Shown piece by piece: positions 52,023 to 63,938 of a DNA stretch of 64,000 nt. A program made the translations under genes and the position numbers. A model generated the notes under the pieces. That model did not search any database and was not told the origin of the DNA. It saw only the letters and a program-made list of their open reading frames with translations. The first letter of the stretch is position 1. Every line of letters begins with the position of its first letter. Source of the stretch: Purshia tridentata (taxonomy: Eukaryota > Streptophyta > Magnoliopsida > Rosales > Rosaceae); the NCBI GenBank assembly GCA_003254885.1, contig QANT01005818.1, positions 25,182 to 89,181 of the forward strand, written 5' to 3'.

Positions 52023-54416
52023 TTAATTTATTTCTTGGCTTCCCCACTTCTTTATGCGCTTTGTTGTTTGCTCCACCTGCAAGTAATACATAATCAATCA
52101 TGAAATGCATGATACCAAGAACCATATGATAGAATATGCTTATATACATGTATAATATATATATATATATATGATACCAAGGGATGGGTTTGCATATGAG
52201 TATCTACTCAATTACCTCTTTGTCCCAGTTGGTTCTACAAGTCACAAACAATAGGAAAATCATCTGAAGAGCACTTCCACTCACCATGCCACCCAAGAGT
52301 CCCTATGTTGTAAAATCCAGAATTAAAAGAAAATTTGGGCAGAAATGAAAATTTTTAGATACAGAATTGATGCAAATCAACATAGCATGACAATGTGGAA
52401 GCAAATTCCTGAATTAAGGTGTAATAGTATTTTATGCCCTATAGGTAATAACTGGCACAAACCCAAATATTAAGCTCTATTTTGTAGAGGAAGATAGAGA
52501 AGCTAATATTACCATGACTCCCAGATTTGCTTTAAAGCCAAGAAGGATTGCAAGTGGGATCCCAAATAAATAAAAAGAAGCCAAATTTATATAAGCTACC
52601 ATCACTTGCCATCCACCTCCAACAGCAACACCTGCAAAAATGACCAAGAAAAGGGGGGTTGGAAGGTTAGCAGTGGAACATTGCATGAGCAGAAGCCACA
52701 CTAAAAGAGATACCTGTTAACACTTGTGTAGCGCTAACAAGAAGCATGTTTACACCAAGAAGGTATGCTAAGCGAGCTGTTGCTCGTTGCATTTCTTCAC
52801 TGTCGGAGAAAATGATGGCAAAGTTGTTTCTACGTATGATCATAACAATCATAGATAAAGTCCCAACAATCAGAGATTGCAATGCTGCAGCACAGACAGA
52901 GTATTTGGCTGCTCTTGGGTTCCCCTTTCCAAGTTCATTGGAGACTCGAATGCTACATAGGAATAAGGATATTAGATCATTAGCAATGTCATAGCAGCAA
53001 CACAAGCAAAATGGGAAGTACAGTAAAGACGCATAGCAGTATTTACCATATAGCAGCATTTATTCCAACCAACAACTGAAGTTCCCAATTCTGAATGTTC
53101 ATGCTGAAAGATAAAAATTGAAAGAATGAGCCCAACTAAAAGGATAACAAGTGCAAATCAGACCAAATTAAAGAATGGCAAAATAAGAAATGTGTTTAAT
53201 GGCTTTAATATGTGTTTGCAGATTAGTATACAAAGCACATGTATGTTGCAAATTGTCATGACCTTACCATATAGAAAAGGAACCAAGAGCAATCACTGCA
53301 TTTTCAAGTTGACCTACAAGAATGCTTATACTCATGGGATACCATAGCTCTAGGCAGAACATGATGCATGAGGCAAGGGAAAGCTTGAAAAAAGCCCAAA
53401 TCTCCTTGAATGCAAACCATGAAAATCCATTCCACCCCTCTTTGCACAAAACTATAGCATACACAACTTGACCAACTGCAACTCCCCAGTTTGTGATGTC
53501 ATAAGCCACAGCTGCTCCATTTGTTCCCCAGCCAAATACATTGATGAAGAGATAAAGCAGTCCAGTTTGTATAATTAGAGCGAGAAAGGCAATCCATGCG
53601 ATCACGCTAACCTTGCTCTGAGCCTGAAGGAACCTCATGGTAGGCAAACTGATGGCAAAGGCAAACATTTGAGGAATTATCAATATGCTATATTTTCCAG
53701 AAAGGTCTGCTATATGATCTTCTTGGCCTAAAATTTTTAGGATTGGAGTGGCAAAAATATAAACTGGTGAAAGGATGATACAAGCTATCCATAGGATAAT
53801 CCATGAGCGCTGCATATAGATACCAAGTGACCCAACTTGGCCTGCACCATATGCCTGACCACAAAGTGTTCCCAGTGCAGTTGCCATACCTTGCTACATA
53901 ACAAATTTGTAAAATTATATTAAATTAGTCTCTGATTCCCTTTCAGACCAAAAAAAAGAAAAAGAAGTCTCTGATTTCTTCAACACAAGTCAAACATAGA
54001 ACTTTTAAATGGGAAAATACATACTCTTGGTCTTAGCACCATTTATAAAAGTACTCAATAAGAACAAATATGTACAATTGTACATGTGAATTGATAAGCA
54101 CATATACAATACAAATCTGTGCATGTGAATGACTGAGGGATGTATAGTTGCACACCAGGAAACCAAAAGAGATGCCAGCGATGACAGTGTGAGAAAGGGA
54201 AACAGCAGAGAGCTGAAGGTCTCCGAGATGGCCCACAAAGATGGTGGTGATGGACTGAATCAGGTACTGAAACAGACAGGTAAAAGCCACCGGAGCTGCA
54301 ATTCTCCACAGCTTCACTGTCTCTTTCCAGGAGACCCAGATGGCCTCCTCAAAGCTTTGCACTGCCACATAGTCAGGCTCTACTGCCTTGGCTTTCATCA
54401 CCAACGGTGCTTCCAT
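52023..54416 (-). CDS. MATE efflux transporter, array member 2
   Basis: Exons 54416-54156, 53893-53268, 53103-53047, 52952-52714, 52631-52513, 52302-52216 and 52076-52023 give 480 aa. The five internal exons have the same lengths as in member 1 (626, 57, 239, 119 and 87 nt), showing common descent by duplication. The sequence has diverged, for example QGMATALGTLCGQAYGAGQV in place of LGMGSALETLCGQAFGAGHV, VSATQVLTG in place of NSVQPVISG, and a shorter C-terminus ending KKWGSQEIN. A GTG-initiated extension upstream of the ATG at 54416 is rejected. Loss of the ETL and QPV motifs suggests a different substrate preference; that is inference. Confidence 0.88.
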
Positions 54417-54469
54417 TTGGTATATACCACAGAAATCTACCAGGGATATTATATTCACAAGGGTACTGC

Positions 54470-55530
54470 TAGTTTCTGTACCATTATGCTCTTAGCATAT
54501 GATTCTTCTTTCTTTTTGATTTCAAGTCTTAATCTTAAGGCCTCAGCAACTTTCATTAAGCGAAAAAAGATTGGGGACACCCATATTGGCGTCGGCGTGT
54601 ACTCTGTAGTAGAGGACACAAGAGAGAGAGAGATCACTGTCCTCACTGTATAAAGCAGGTTTAGCTATGGCGTGACATACTGACATTATTCCAAATTAAC
54701 AATGAGTGGTTTGAAACTGATGTGAGAAGGTAGAAGGTCCCAACTCCCATACCTTTGTCCTCATATCAATAGTATTTATTTGACGCCTTCTAATATCATA
54801 ACCAACCCCCAACAGTCAAAAATATCTCATTCTCATGGTCTCATAGATTATCATCATCATCATTCACTTAAACCTTTTTCCTTTTTTCTTGTGCTTTTTA
54901 TATCTTTTAAAATAAAAGTGATTTTTTTCTTTATTGGAAAATAAAAGTGAAATTGCAAATGGGTTTTGGCGACGTTTAAATCTTTAATTTTGGTTTTAAA
55001 CCTCTCTATAGCTTGTGTTATTAATCTACTGAATTGATGTATATGATCGACTGATTCTAGAATTTTGCTCGATTGTATCGCTTTCATTCTTTTGTAGTTC
55101 AGGCCCACCTTTGAATTTCTGGCCCATTAGGCATGATAGCTCATTTTTGCAATAGCAGGCCCAACCGTTGTTTAATTAAGAGTGATTTATAGGCCGGTTC
55201 AATTTTTTCTCTTCTCTTAAATTAATACTTTAATATTTTTTTATTTTTGACTAAGGTCTAAAAATATTATCTAGATGTTTTCAATATATTTAAAAAATGT
55301 GTAATATTATCCTAAAACTAATGATATGTAAATCTTAATATTATCCTAGTATTATCATAATATTATTCTAATTGTATATTACTTTAATATTATAATATTA
55401 TATTATATATTCTAATTAATATTATCATATTATCCTATAATTAATTATGGGATTTAACTATACCAAACGAACGATTGACTCTAATTTGTAAATATATTTT
55501 AATTGTACCAATCAATCGATCGGCTCTGGT
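54470..55530. other. Upstream region of MATE 2 and AT-rich spacer
   Basis: The MATE 2 promoter region followed by AT-rich DNA with many ATATTAT motifs near 55270-55450. No gene is supported. Confidence 0.5.
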
Positions 55531-55540
55531 TTGTCGGCTT

Positions 55541-55607
55541 TTATGTTATGGTATAGCTCCAGGATTTTGGGCTCCGCCTAAAATCCTAGAGCTAAACCCT
55601 AACATAA
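55541..55607. repeat. Foldback: 30-bp imperfect inverted repeat with 7-nt loop
   Basis: The arm 55541-55570 and the reverse complement of 55578-55607 agree at 26 of 30 positions, separated by GCTCCGC. Further out, ATTTTAATTGTACCAAT (about 55496) recurs inverted near 55729-55745, so the hairpin may be the core of a larger palindromic element of about 270 bp. An RNA from either strand would fold into a miRNA-precursor-like stem. Confidence 0.7.
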
Positions 55608-55619
55608 TGCCTTTATCGA

Positions 55620-56380
55620 AATATTTTATACCCTAGGAGGGAATAGGGTGAAAAGATGAAATTTACCCTCAAAACTTAAGAAATGAAGCAGCTCGAATAA
55701 ATATATATATATATATCAATCCAAATATTAGTACAATTAAAATGTACTTATATATATAATTTTTTTTTCTTTTACTTGTTTGATTATTTTTTATGAGTTA
55801 ATATATATTTTTATTATATAATATAAACGGATATTATCATTTATTATTTCAAATTAAAAAACATAAAACTAGATAATCTTAAATGTTTTAATTAAAAATG
55901 TCTTAATAGATATTATCTTTTATAATTTTTAAAATTAATTCATATTGATTATCTTAATTTTAAGAGATTATATGAGTCAAAATTTTAAAAGGTCTATTTT
56001 TTGAATCTCAGTCTAAAAAATTGGATTTTAAGTATTAATTTAAATTTCTATATGGTTTTAGTTCGAATGACCCTTCAAAATTGGATCTATTTCTAATTAT
56101 TCCTTTAATTAATAATAATATTTATGGCCAAATTTTTTATTAATAATAATAATAATAATAATCTAATTGATAGTGGACATCAAAGCTCACAAGGACGAGC
56201 CACCTGCAATATAAATTCAATCATGTAATTCAAGAACCATAAATATAGTGAAATCCACGCCTTCAATTCAATTTTACCAACTTAATTAACATAACATGAT
56301 ATTGGAGTACATGATTTTACATCAACTTGGGCCCTAATATAATGATTAACATTAATTAATGATATTCTACTTGATTATTT
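55620..56380. other. AT-rich spacer
   Basis: Contains (AT)n at about 55700-55715 and an ATA/TAA run near 56140-56161. No gene is seen. Confidence 0.5.
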
Positions 56381-56382
56381 AC

Positions 56383-57445
56383 CTTCTTGTCCCAGTTTGG
56401 TTCTAAAGGTCGCAACGAATAGGAATAAGATCTGAAGAGCACTTCCACTCACTATGCCACCCCAAAGTCCCTATGTTGTCAAATCCAGAATTAAACAAAA
56501 ATTAAAGACTAAATTAAGCAGAAATTTTTTAAAAATTTAGACAAGGAGAGAAAGTATAATATATAGTATTTTGAGTCATACTGGTAAGGCCTCTGGTCTT
56601 GAATATTAAAATAATCTGTAGTGGAGGATAGAGAAGCTAGTATTACCATGGCACCCAGATTTTCCAAGTTCATTGGAGACTCGGATGCTACAGAGGGAAC
56701 CATGTAGAAATGAGTGAAGGAGCAATGGTGATCATTAGCAATTTGATCATATTAATTAGCAACACCAGAAAAATGGTAAGGACAGTAAAGACACACAGCA
56801 GCATTTACCTTGTGGCAGCATTTTTTCCAAACAACAAACTGATTTCCCAATTCTGAATGTTCATGCTGAAACATAAAAGTTAATCAATGAATGAACACAA
56901 ATACTTAAATTTCAGTCATGGAGATGACTGCATTAATGTGCTTGTTGGATTTCATATGTTGCATATGCATATTGCACAAGAATTGTCATGGTCTCTTACC
57001 ATATGGAAGAGGAACCAAGAGCAATCACTGCATTTTCAAGTTGACCAGCAAGAATGTTTATACTTATTCTAGACCATAAATCTAGGCAGAACATCATGCA
57101 TGCGGCAAGGGATAGCCTGGCAAAAGTCCAAACCTCCTTCAATGCCAACCATGAAAGCCCATTCCAACCCTCTTTGCACCAAACTGTAGCATACACAACT
57201 TGAGAAATTGCAACTCCCCAGTTTGTGATGTCATAAGCTACAGCTGCACCATTTGTTCCCCAGCCAAATAGGCTAACGAAGAGATAAAGCAGTCCTGTGT
57301 GTATTATTAGAGCCAGAAAGGCAATCCATGCGATCACGCTAACCTTGCTCTGAGCCTGAAGGAACCTCTGGGTGGGCAGATTGATGGCACAGGAGATTGA
57401 GTCAGGTTCTACTGGGTTGGCTTTGATCACCAACGGTGTTTCCAC
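56383..57445 (-). pseudogene. Decayed MATE transporter, array member 3
   Basis: This copy is closest to member 2 but broken in several ways. The start codon is GTG in place of ATG (57445-57443). Exon 1 is fused after about 16 codons to the middle of exon 2 (57445-57000), which removes several membrane spans, including the GQAYGAG segment. Exon 3 survives (56865-56809). Exons 4 and 5 have collapsed to a 41-nt remnant (56687-56647) joining SNELG directly to NLGAM. Exon 6 (56470-56383) is 88 nt where intact copies have 87, a one-base insertion giving a frameshift. Exon 7 is absent; a different sequence follows the acceptor. It cannot make a full transporter. Homology extends into the 5' and 3' flanks of member 2. 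Confidence 0.92.
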
Positions 57446-57449
57446 TTGA

Positions 57450-58410
57450 TATTAATCAAAAGGGTACTGCTGTCTAGCTCCAACAAGTAATTAAGGACTT
57501 TTAATTTTGTGCATTATGCTCTCATATAGATTGCACAAACTTAGTGGTCTGAAACTGATACATCATAGTTAACAGTTGGTCCCATCTGTCGAAACTGGAA
57601 AGAAATTTCTTTAAGGTCTTTCTATAGATGGAGGACATGGAAAACTCAAATGGTGAGTGAGGCTTTTCATGTTTTATGAAATGATCATCGTATTTATTAT
57701 CAAGTTTCTTAAGCTAGCTTTGAAGCCAGAGGCAGAACATGAGGGCCAAAATAGTTTGGCAGACTTGTCATATTTCATAGTTGGTGAATGTCCATCATGA
57801 ATTTTTTCATTTGTTTGGCATGACTTATTTATATATGTTTGTTGTGTTAGGTACGAAGGGTTTTAGCACCCCAAGTTTGGTTGCTGTGAACTCAACTTAG
57901 TTTTCTGAATGCATCTAATTCAGTTCTACCTAAAATTTGTAAAGGAAGGTGTTAATCATGTGGCTTAAATTCAAGCCACAAACATAGTCAACCACCACTT
58001 AATTAGCTTTATAAGCTTGTGAGAAAGAATTTGTCTTTTTTTATTTTTTCTTCTGTACTCTTTTCTGATCAAACACTCTTGTGTAAATGCAGTCTTCTTT
58101 GATCATTAGTGAAATTTTCTTGTCTTCTTTGTTCGTAAACAAACAAGAGGCCTAAAATCATGTGGTGAGAATTGGTCCTTAGAGATGTGTGGTCAGACTC
58201 ATCAATCAACTATTGTATACCAGAAGGCCTGCCCATGATCATTTCCTTAGAATTTAGGGGCATGAAATCTTAAAGTAGTCTCAGTTCTGGAAAACTATAT
58301 TATTTAGAAATAAGTAGAGAACATGTATACATGGAGACTGATAAAACAGAGAGAAAATAGGTAAGATAAAAGGAAAAAGCAAGGCAAGGTTTCATCATTG
58401 AATAGGCAGA
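57450..58410. other. Spacer between the MATE pseudogene and MATE 4
   Basis: Near 57466-57520 the sequence retains similarity to the upstream flank of member 2 (AGGGTACTGCT and CATTATGCTCT). The rest is non-coding spacer plus the MATE 4 3' UTR. Confidence 0.5.
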
Positions 58411-58414
58411 GAAT

Positions 58415-60678
58415 TCATATACTTTCAGCTGTAGTCTCAGTTCTAATGTCTTGTCCACCCCACTTCTTCACTCGTTTTGTTGTTTGCTCCACCTGCCATT
58501 TTGATTTCTTAATAACATTGCAGAAACATACCGGATTTTATTACATTTGTGGGTTTTTCCTTTGTTTAACACTCGTAAAATGAAAAAGACTTCATCAAGT
58601 GCAGGAAGCAAAGTTTAAGATTTGAAATGAACTTATGATTACCTCTTTGCTCCAGTTGGTTTTGTACAGCACAAGTAACAGAAGTAAGGTTTGGAGAGCA
58701 ATTCCACATATCATTCCCCCCCAAAGTCCCTGCATCAACCATAGAATTCATTAACACTAGTGAAGCTATTTCGAAATGATACATAAGAAAAAAATTAATA
58801 AACAAAGTTATTACCATCACTCCCAAATTTGCAATATGACTAAGAATGTATCCCAGAGGAAGTCCAAAAATGTAGTAACAGCCCAAGTTTATGTAAGCTA
58901 CAGTTGCCTGCCATCCACCTCCAATTGCAACACCTGCAAGAACAAGAAAAAATGGCATCACAAGATACACATATCATATATATAACGTCTATTCATAATT
59001 AAGTTCATAACACAGAGTGACCTATCAATTACTGATACCTGATATCACTGGCTGCACACTGTTAAGCAACATAGTCACACCAAGAAGGTATGCTAAGCGA
59101 GAGACCGCTTGTTGCAGATCCTTGTCACTTGTAAAAAGTATGGAGATACTGTCTCTGGTTAACAAGATAATGATCATGAAAAAAAATCCGATTAGGAGAG
59201 ACTGAAACACTGTCACATAGACACAGTATTTGGCTGCTCTCGGACGACCTGATCCAAGCTCATTGGAGACGCGAACACTGACACAAGTTACAAATACATA
59301 TTAAGAAACATGGGAATCACAGAATATAATATATCAGTTAAATGCAATGCTTCTTCACCTTATGGCAACATTTATTCCAACAAACAGCATTGCTTCCCAC
59401 CCATTAATGTTCAAGCTGGGAAGCCAATAATGACAAAAAGTTAGGATAAAAGAAAAGACTAGGACACAAATTCTCTGCAATTTGTGCTATTAAGAATGAT
59501 AAGCTTATCATATACTAGAAAATGGGTTGAGTTGATTAATTAAGATCTTACCAAATAGAAAGGGAACCGACTGCTATAATGGCATTATCTAGATGACCAG
59601 TGAGAATGATTATACTCATCATGTACCAAATCTCCAGGCAGAGCATGACAGCAGAGGCAAGGGAGAGTCTAACAAAGGCCCAGATGTCCTTAAATGCCAA
59701 CCATGAAAACCCAGTCCAACCCTCTTTGCACCAGCCTACAATATACACAACTTGAGCCACTGCAATCCCCCATCTGGTTATGTTAAAGGCTACTGCTGCA
59801 CCTAGTGTGCCCCAACCTAACACAAATATGAAAAGCCAGAGTTGCACAATGTGTACAATCAAAGCCAAAAATGCAATCCATGCCAGCACTCTAACCTTGC
59901 TCTGAGCCTGAAGGAACTTCTGGGCAGGAAAATTAACGGCAAGTGAGAACAACTGAGGGATTATTTGCCTTGTAAAAGTTCCAGCAAGATTGGCTATGTC
60001 CTCTTCTTGGCCTAGCAACTTTAAAATGGGTGTGGCAAAGATGTAAATTGGCAAGAGGAACATGGAGGTTACAAATAGGATTATCCATGAGCGTTGCATA
60101 TAGATCCCAAGCATGTGAATCTGCCGAGCACCAAATGCCTGCCCACACAGGGTCTCCAGAGCACTCCCCATTCCAAACTGTGCAGTTCATTTCATGAACA
60201 AATGTAAGTTTTTCATATTCAAAAACATACACTCCCTACAATTTGTATATGTAAATAGTTCATCTATAGTTCATCAATGTCCACTTGGCAGACATGTTTT
60301 CATACCGTCAATCTGGACCATTAATTAGCTCGTACAACATAATATGTTAGATATCTAACAAGTATATATTAAGGGAAGCAAATTAACCATGAATCCATAA
60401 GAGAAGGTGGAAATGACAGCGACAGAAATGGTGACGGCTGAGAGCTCAAGAGCTCCGAGATGACCAACAAAGAGGCTTATGACTGAGTTAGTCCCATACA
60501 TACACAGTATAGTGATCACCGCCGGACCTGCTACTTTCCACAGCTTCACTGTCTCTATCCAAAACATAGACCGAAACTCATTAAAGCTCCTCACCGGGGC
60601 ATAGTCCTGGTTGCCACCTGACTGCAGAAGCTTGTGACTCAACTCGGAGGCAGCTGTGTCGAGTAGTGGCTCCTCCAT
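58415..60678 (-). CDS. MATE efflux transporter, array member 4
   Basis: Exons 60678-60388, 60177-59552, 59415-59359, 59277-59039, 58933-58815, 58729-58643 and 58492-58415 give 498 aa. The internal exon lengths (626, 57, 239, 119 and 87 nt) equal those of members 1 and 2. Diagnostic segments include VGHLGALELSAVTI, GMGSALETLCGQAFGAR, FPAQKFLQAQSKVRVLAWIA, LCLEIWYMMSIIILTGHLDN, RVSNELGSGRPRAAK and NSVQPVISGVAIGGGWQ. It is closer to member 1 than to member 2. The first exon is longer (97 codons) with an extended, acidic N-terminus (MEEPLLDTAASELSHKLLQS). A TTG-led upstream extension is rejected in favour of the ATG at 60678. The transported substrate is unknown. Confidence 0.9.
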
Positions 60679-60689
60679 TAAGTCAGGTT

Positions 60690-62000
60690 TAAGGTTTGAT
60701 GTTTGGCACCTCAATTTATGTCAATTCTTGAGAGGATTGCAAACATGTGAAGCAAACTGGGACAACATAATGCAGACATTCTACATTATGCTGAAAATAT
60801 AGTCAAGTATCACATTATCGGATGAATTCTCAATCATGAATTCTTTTAAACTTTTTTAAGGTACATGGAATATATTAGTTAATGCAAGTTGTTTGGTTTT
60901 TTAGTCCTACATGATGTGTGATGTAACACCAGGAGTTTTTATATGTTAAACTAAACCATCGCGTTCAGTACTTTTATGGAATATGTTATTAGGATTATTC
61001 AGCCAAAGGAAAAATCCGTGTAAGGAAGGACAAAAAAGAATTAATGAATTAATGACAGCAATAGAACAAAAGATGATTTCGAGGATCTTGAGGTAGGAGG
61101 GTGGAGGAATCATTCAAGCTGCTTAGTATTCAAGGTTCCGTTCGAAGAAGTCCAATCTAATCCAAACCCAAGGAATCAATAACTGGAAAGGACCATGGAT
61201 GAAAGTAGAACTTATGTTTATTCTACTTAGATCGCTGTTACATTTTATTTATTAAAATTTGTTCACTAAATAATATGTCAGTGTTTTATTCATTTATTTC
61301 AAACAAATATAATTTTGAAATATGTACATACACATTATTAGCAAATAAATTTAATAAATTTGATGACTCTAGCATTATTATTTTGATTATAATACATTAA
61401 TACCAATGGACTAATCAGGCCAAAAATGATAAATATAGATGAAATCACACACATGGGTTTCACTTGAGATTGAGCCATTTGGGTTTTTTCACATAATTAC
61501 TTGGAGCCTGCTTGTGTTATGCTATGATTGCGCCATGTAATCTCAGTGAGGCTGCTGGACGTCACCAAAATCTTGAATGTTGAATGCATATTTTGTGGGA
61601 TGAAAGGTCCTCTTAGCGGTGCTACTCGGTTTTGAAACTTTGAAACTTTGAAACTAGGGGCCTGTATTCTAACTTCAACTTGTTGCTCTGCCATTCTGCC
61701 AAATATTTGATTTGGTCCACCATGCTACATGTATCACCGACTTATATGTGTTACAAGAAAGTTGAGGACAGTTTTCTGGGCCCTTTCAAAGCCTGTCATG
61801 GCCCATAGAACTTGTCTTTGGCCCATTAGCTGATTAAATAAAATAAAAACTAAAAACTAAAAGAAAAGAACACTGAAAAAGAAGTACCCAAGGCAAGTAT
61901 TGTGCAAATTACATAACAAAAGCCTGAAGCGTACGTAAATCTTGGCCATCCCTGGAATTAAACTACGAATTTAACCACTGACTCATCCATCTGTTCCACT
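60690..62000. other. MATE 4 upstream region and spacer
   Basis: Mostly non-coding. One minus-strand frame with a true ATG (61694-61497, 65 codons, MAEQQVEVRIQAPSFKVSKF onward) has a TTTGAAAC repeat but no known domain. It is left unassigned. Confidence 0.4.
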
Positions 62001-62009
62001 TCAAGATGT

Positions 62010-62350
62010 AGGTCACGTGGGGTGTGCACTGACAATGTATATGGAAAACACAAATAAATGTTCGACACGTGGTTCTGAGCGAATCTAACGCATGAAATCA
62101 AACGGTTCAGATTCGATCACACTGAAATACCACTTTAGTTCCCCAATAAGCAATTACGGCGGTCTCAGTGATAGCAAATGGCTTTTGCAGTGGCGTGTCA
62201 ATCTGTGGCGTATGCCACACGCTCTCTCTGCCACTCAGTGACTCAGTCGCACAGTGGGCATTGCCGGTAATATGTCATACTTGATTAGAGCTTCAATTCC
62301 ATGCGCTTTTCTTGGTTTTGATTCTTGAATTGAAGCTTCTCTAACAAATT
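62010..62350 (+). promoter_or_regulatory. Promoter-like stretch with two G-box cores
   Basis: TCACGTGG (about 62013) and ACACGTGG (about 62065) are G-box/ABRE-type cores. They are followed by a less AT-rich segment with CTCTCTCT near 62222 and a leader-like sequence to about 62350. No coding exon follows before the window end, so the transcript, if any, is unknown. Confidence 0.35.
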
Positions 62351-62359
62351 CTTATCAAC

Positions 62360-63440
62360 TTCTTCGTTCCAACTTTTCACTCCAAAGGAATCGAAAACAT
62401 TGCAGTACATAAGCAATTTTTTGTTTTTACTTTTTTAGGAGTCAAATGTTTTTCAATCTAATTTGTCCCATTCTTATTCTCCTTTTTCTTCTTTACCAAT
62501 AAATAAATGTCCATTATTTTAAGAGATCGACCTATAGCTATGATTTTGAACTCAAGGGTGCCCAAAAAACATATGACCCAATTGAGTTAAGTTCTTGGAA
62601 AAATGAGAGATACCCAAAACAAAAGAGAAAATTGCCCACTTCGTATCAATTGTATGAAATTAATTCCTTTTATAGTGAAAGCATTATTATATGATAATAT
62701 ATGAAGCAGATTTAAGAGGAACAACAATTTTCTATATATATATTTCAAAGGGTCAAGCCCAATGGACAACTATTTTACACACGCGCGCAGACACCCATAC
62801 GCCATTCAAGAATAATAAAACCTCACATCTAAGTTTGCATTTGTTTGTGATGTCGAAGGGCTAAAAAGTGTTACATTAATTTTTTAATAAAAACGTAGTT
62901 GTCCATTGAACATGACTCGTTTTAAAATAAGAAAAACATTGCTAGTGGTTGATGAACATAATTAGTCAAATCATATGCACCAAAGGTTGCTTGATGTTCC
63001 GATACATCGCTACTTGCAGTCTTGCATGCACAATCAACCCAAACAACACAGTTAATGAGATGGGGCTGAGGCGGTTGCTGTTGTACGTGTTGTTCTTCTA
63101 CTCCATGCATGCAACCATTGCAATAAACCGGTGGGCGGTTGGTACATGTCGTTATAGAAAAAAAATATATAGAACAATCTTATATTTATATGTCTATTTT
63201 TAATAATTACGGAACATAAAAACAGGACATATTCAAAATATAAAATATATTCAAAGGAAAATTTTTAAAATACGACACATTCTATTTCAAAATACATATG
63301 TATGATTGTGTTGACCAAAGACACTAATTTTTAGTATGCACATGACTTATTTTCTTAAGATAAAATTGACAATTCGCCTTAAAATATATGTCATATAACT
63401 TATAAAAAAATAAAGAAGAGAGAGAGTCATAGTAACAGTC
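62360..63440. other. AT-rich spacer
   Basis: No gene is supported. Short open frames at 62587-62769 and 62922-63203 have no recognisable domain. Confidence 0.5.
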
Positions 63441-63938
63441 TAAGAGCATCTCCAAAAGGCTCTTCAAATGAATAATTCTTTATTTTTTGAAGAGAGAGAA
63501 GAGCATTTTGGGCTCCAAAAGACCCTTCAAAATGAATCTTAATTTGACAATTCAATTTCTCTTTCTTCAAATCTAGGACCCTCTCTTCTCTCTTCAAATA
63601 TTAATGACATTTAATTTTGTTTATATTTCCTATACATTTTTCATTCTCTTTCCTTTAATTAGAAATTTTAATTGAATAAATTAAACTTTAAAAATAAGTA
63701 TTGCATAAAATAAATACAAATAATTAGTACAAATAAAAATATAAATATTAGTGCATAGAATAGATACAAATATTTAAAATTAGAAGAGTCTCTTGAAGAT
63801 TAAAAAATTCAAGTAGCAAATATCACTCTTCAAATTGCCACATAGGTCATCAAATGTGAATTTGAAGAGTGATTTTGCTAGANATCAAATGTGAATTTAA
63901 AGAGTGATTTTGCTAGAGTCTTTTGGAGATGCTCTTAG
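63441..63938. mobile_element. MITE-like element with 18-bp perfect terminal inverted repeats
   Basis: The left terminus TAAGAGCATCTCCAAAAG (63441-63458) is the exact reverse complement of the right terminus ending at 63938. The 0.5-kb interior is AT-rich with no transposase ORF and contains related CTCTTCAAA blocks in both orientations. The TAAGAGCATCTCCAA terminus is a widespread plant MITE end, by recall. A clear target-site duplication was not resolved. The interior holds an N at 63883 between two 34-bp copies. Confidence 0.75.
63849..63917. repeat. 34-bp direct repeat flanking an ambiguous base
   Basis: Positions 63849-63882 and 63884-63917 differ at a single site and are separated only by N at 63883. 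This is either a real tandem copy in the MITE or an assembly join of overlapping ends. Confidence 0.85.
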
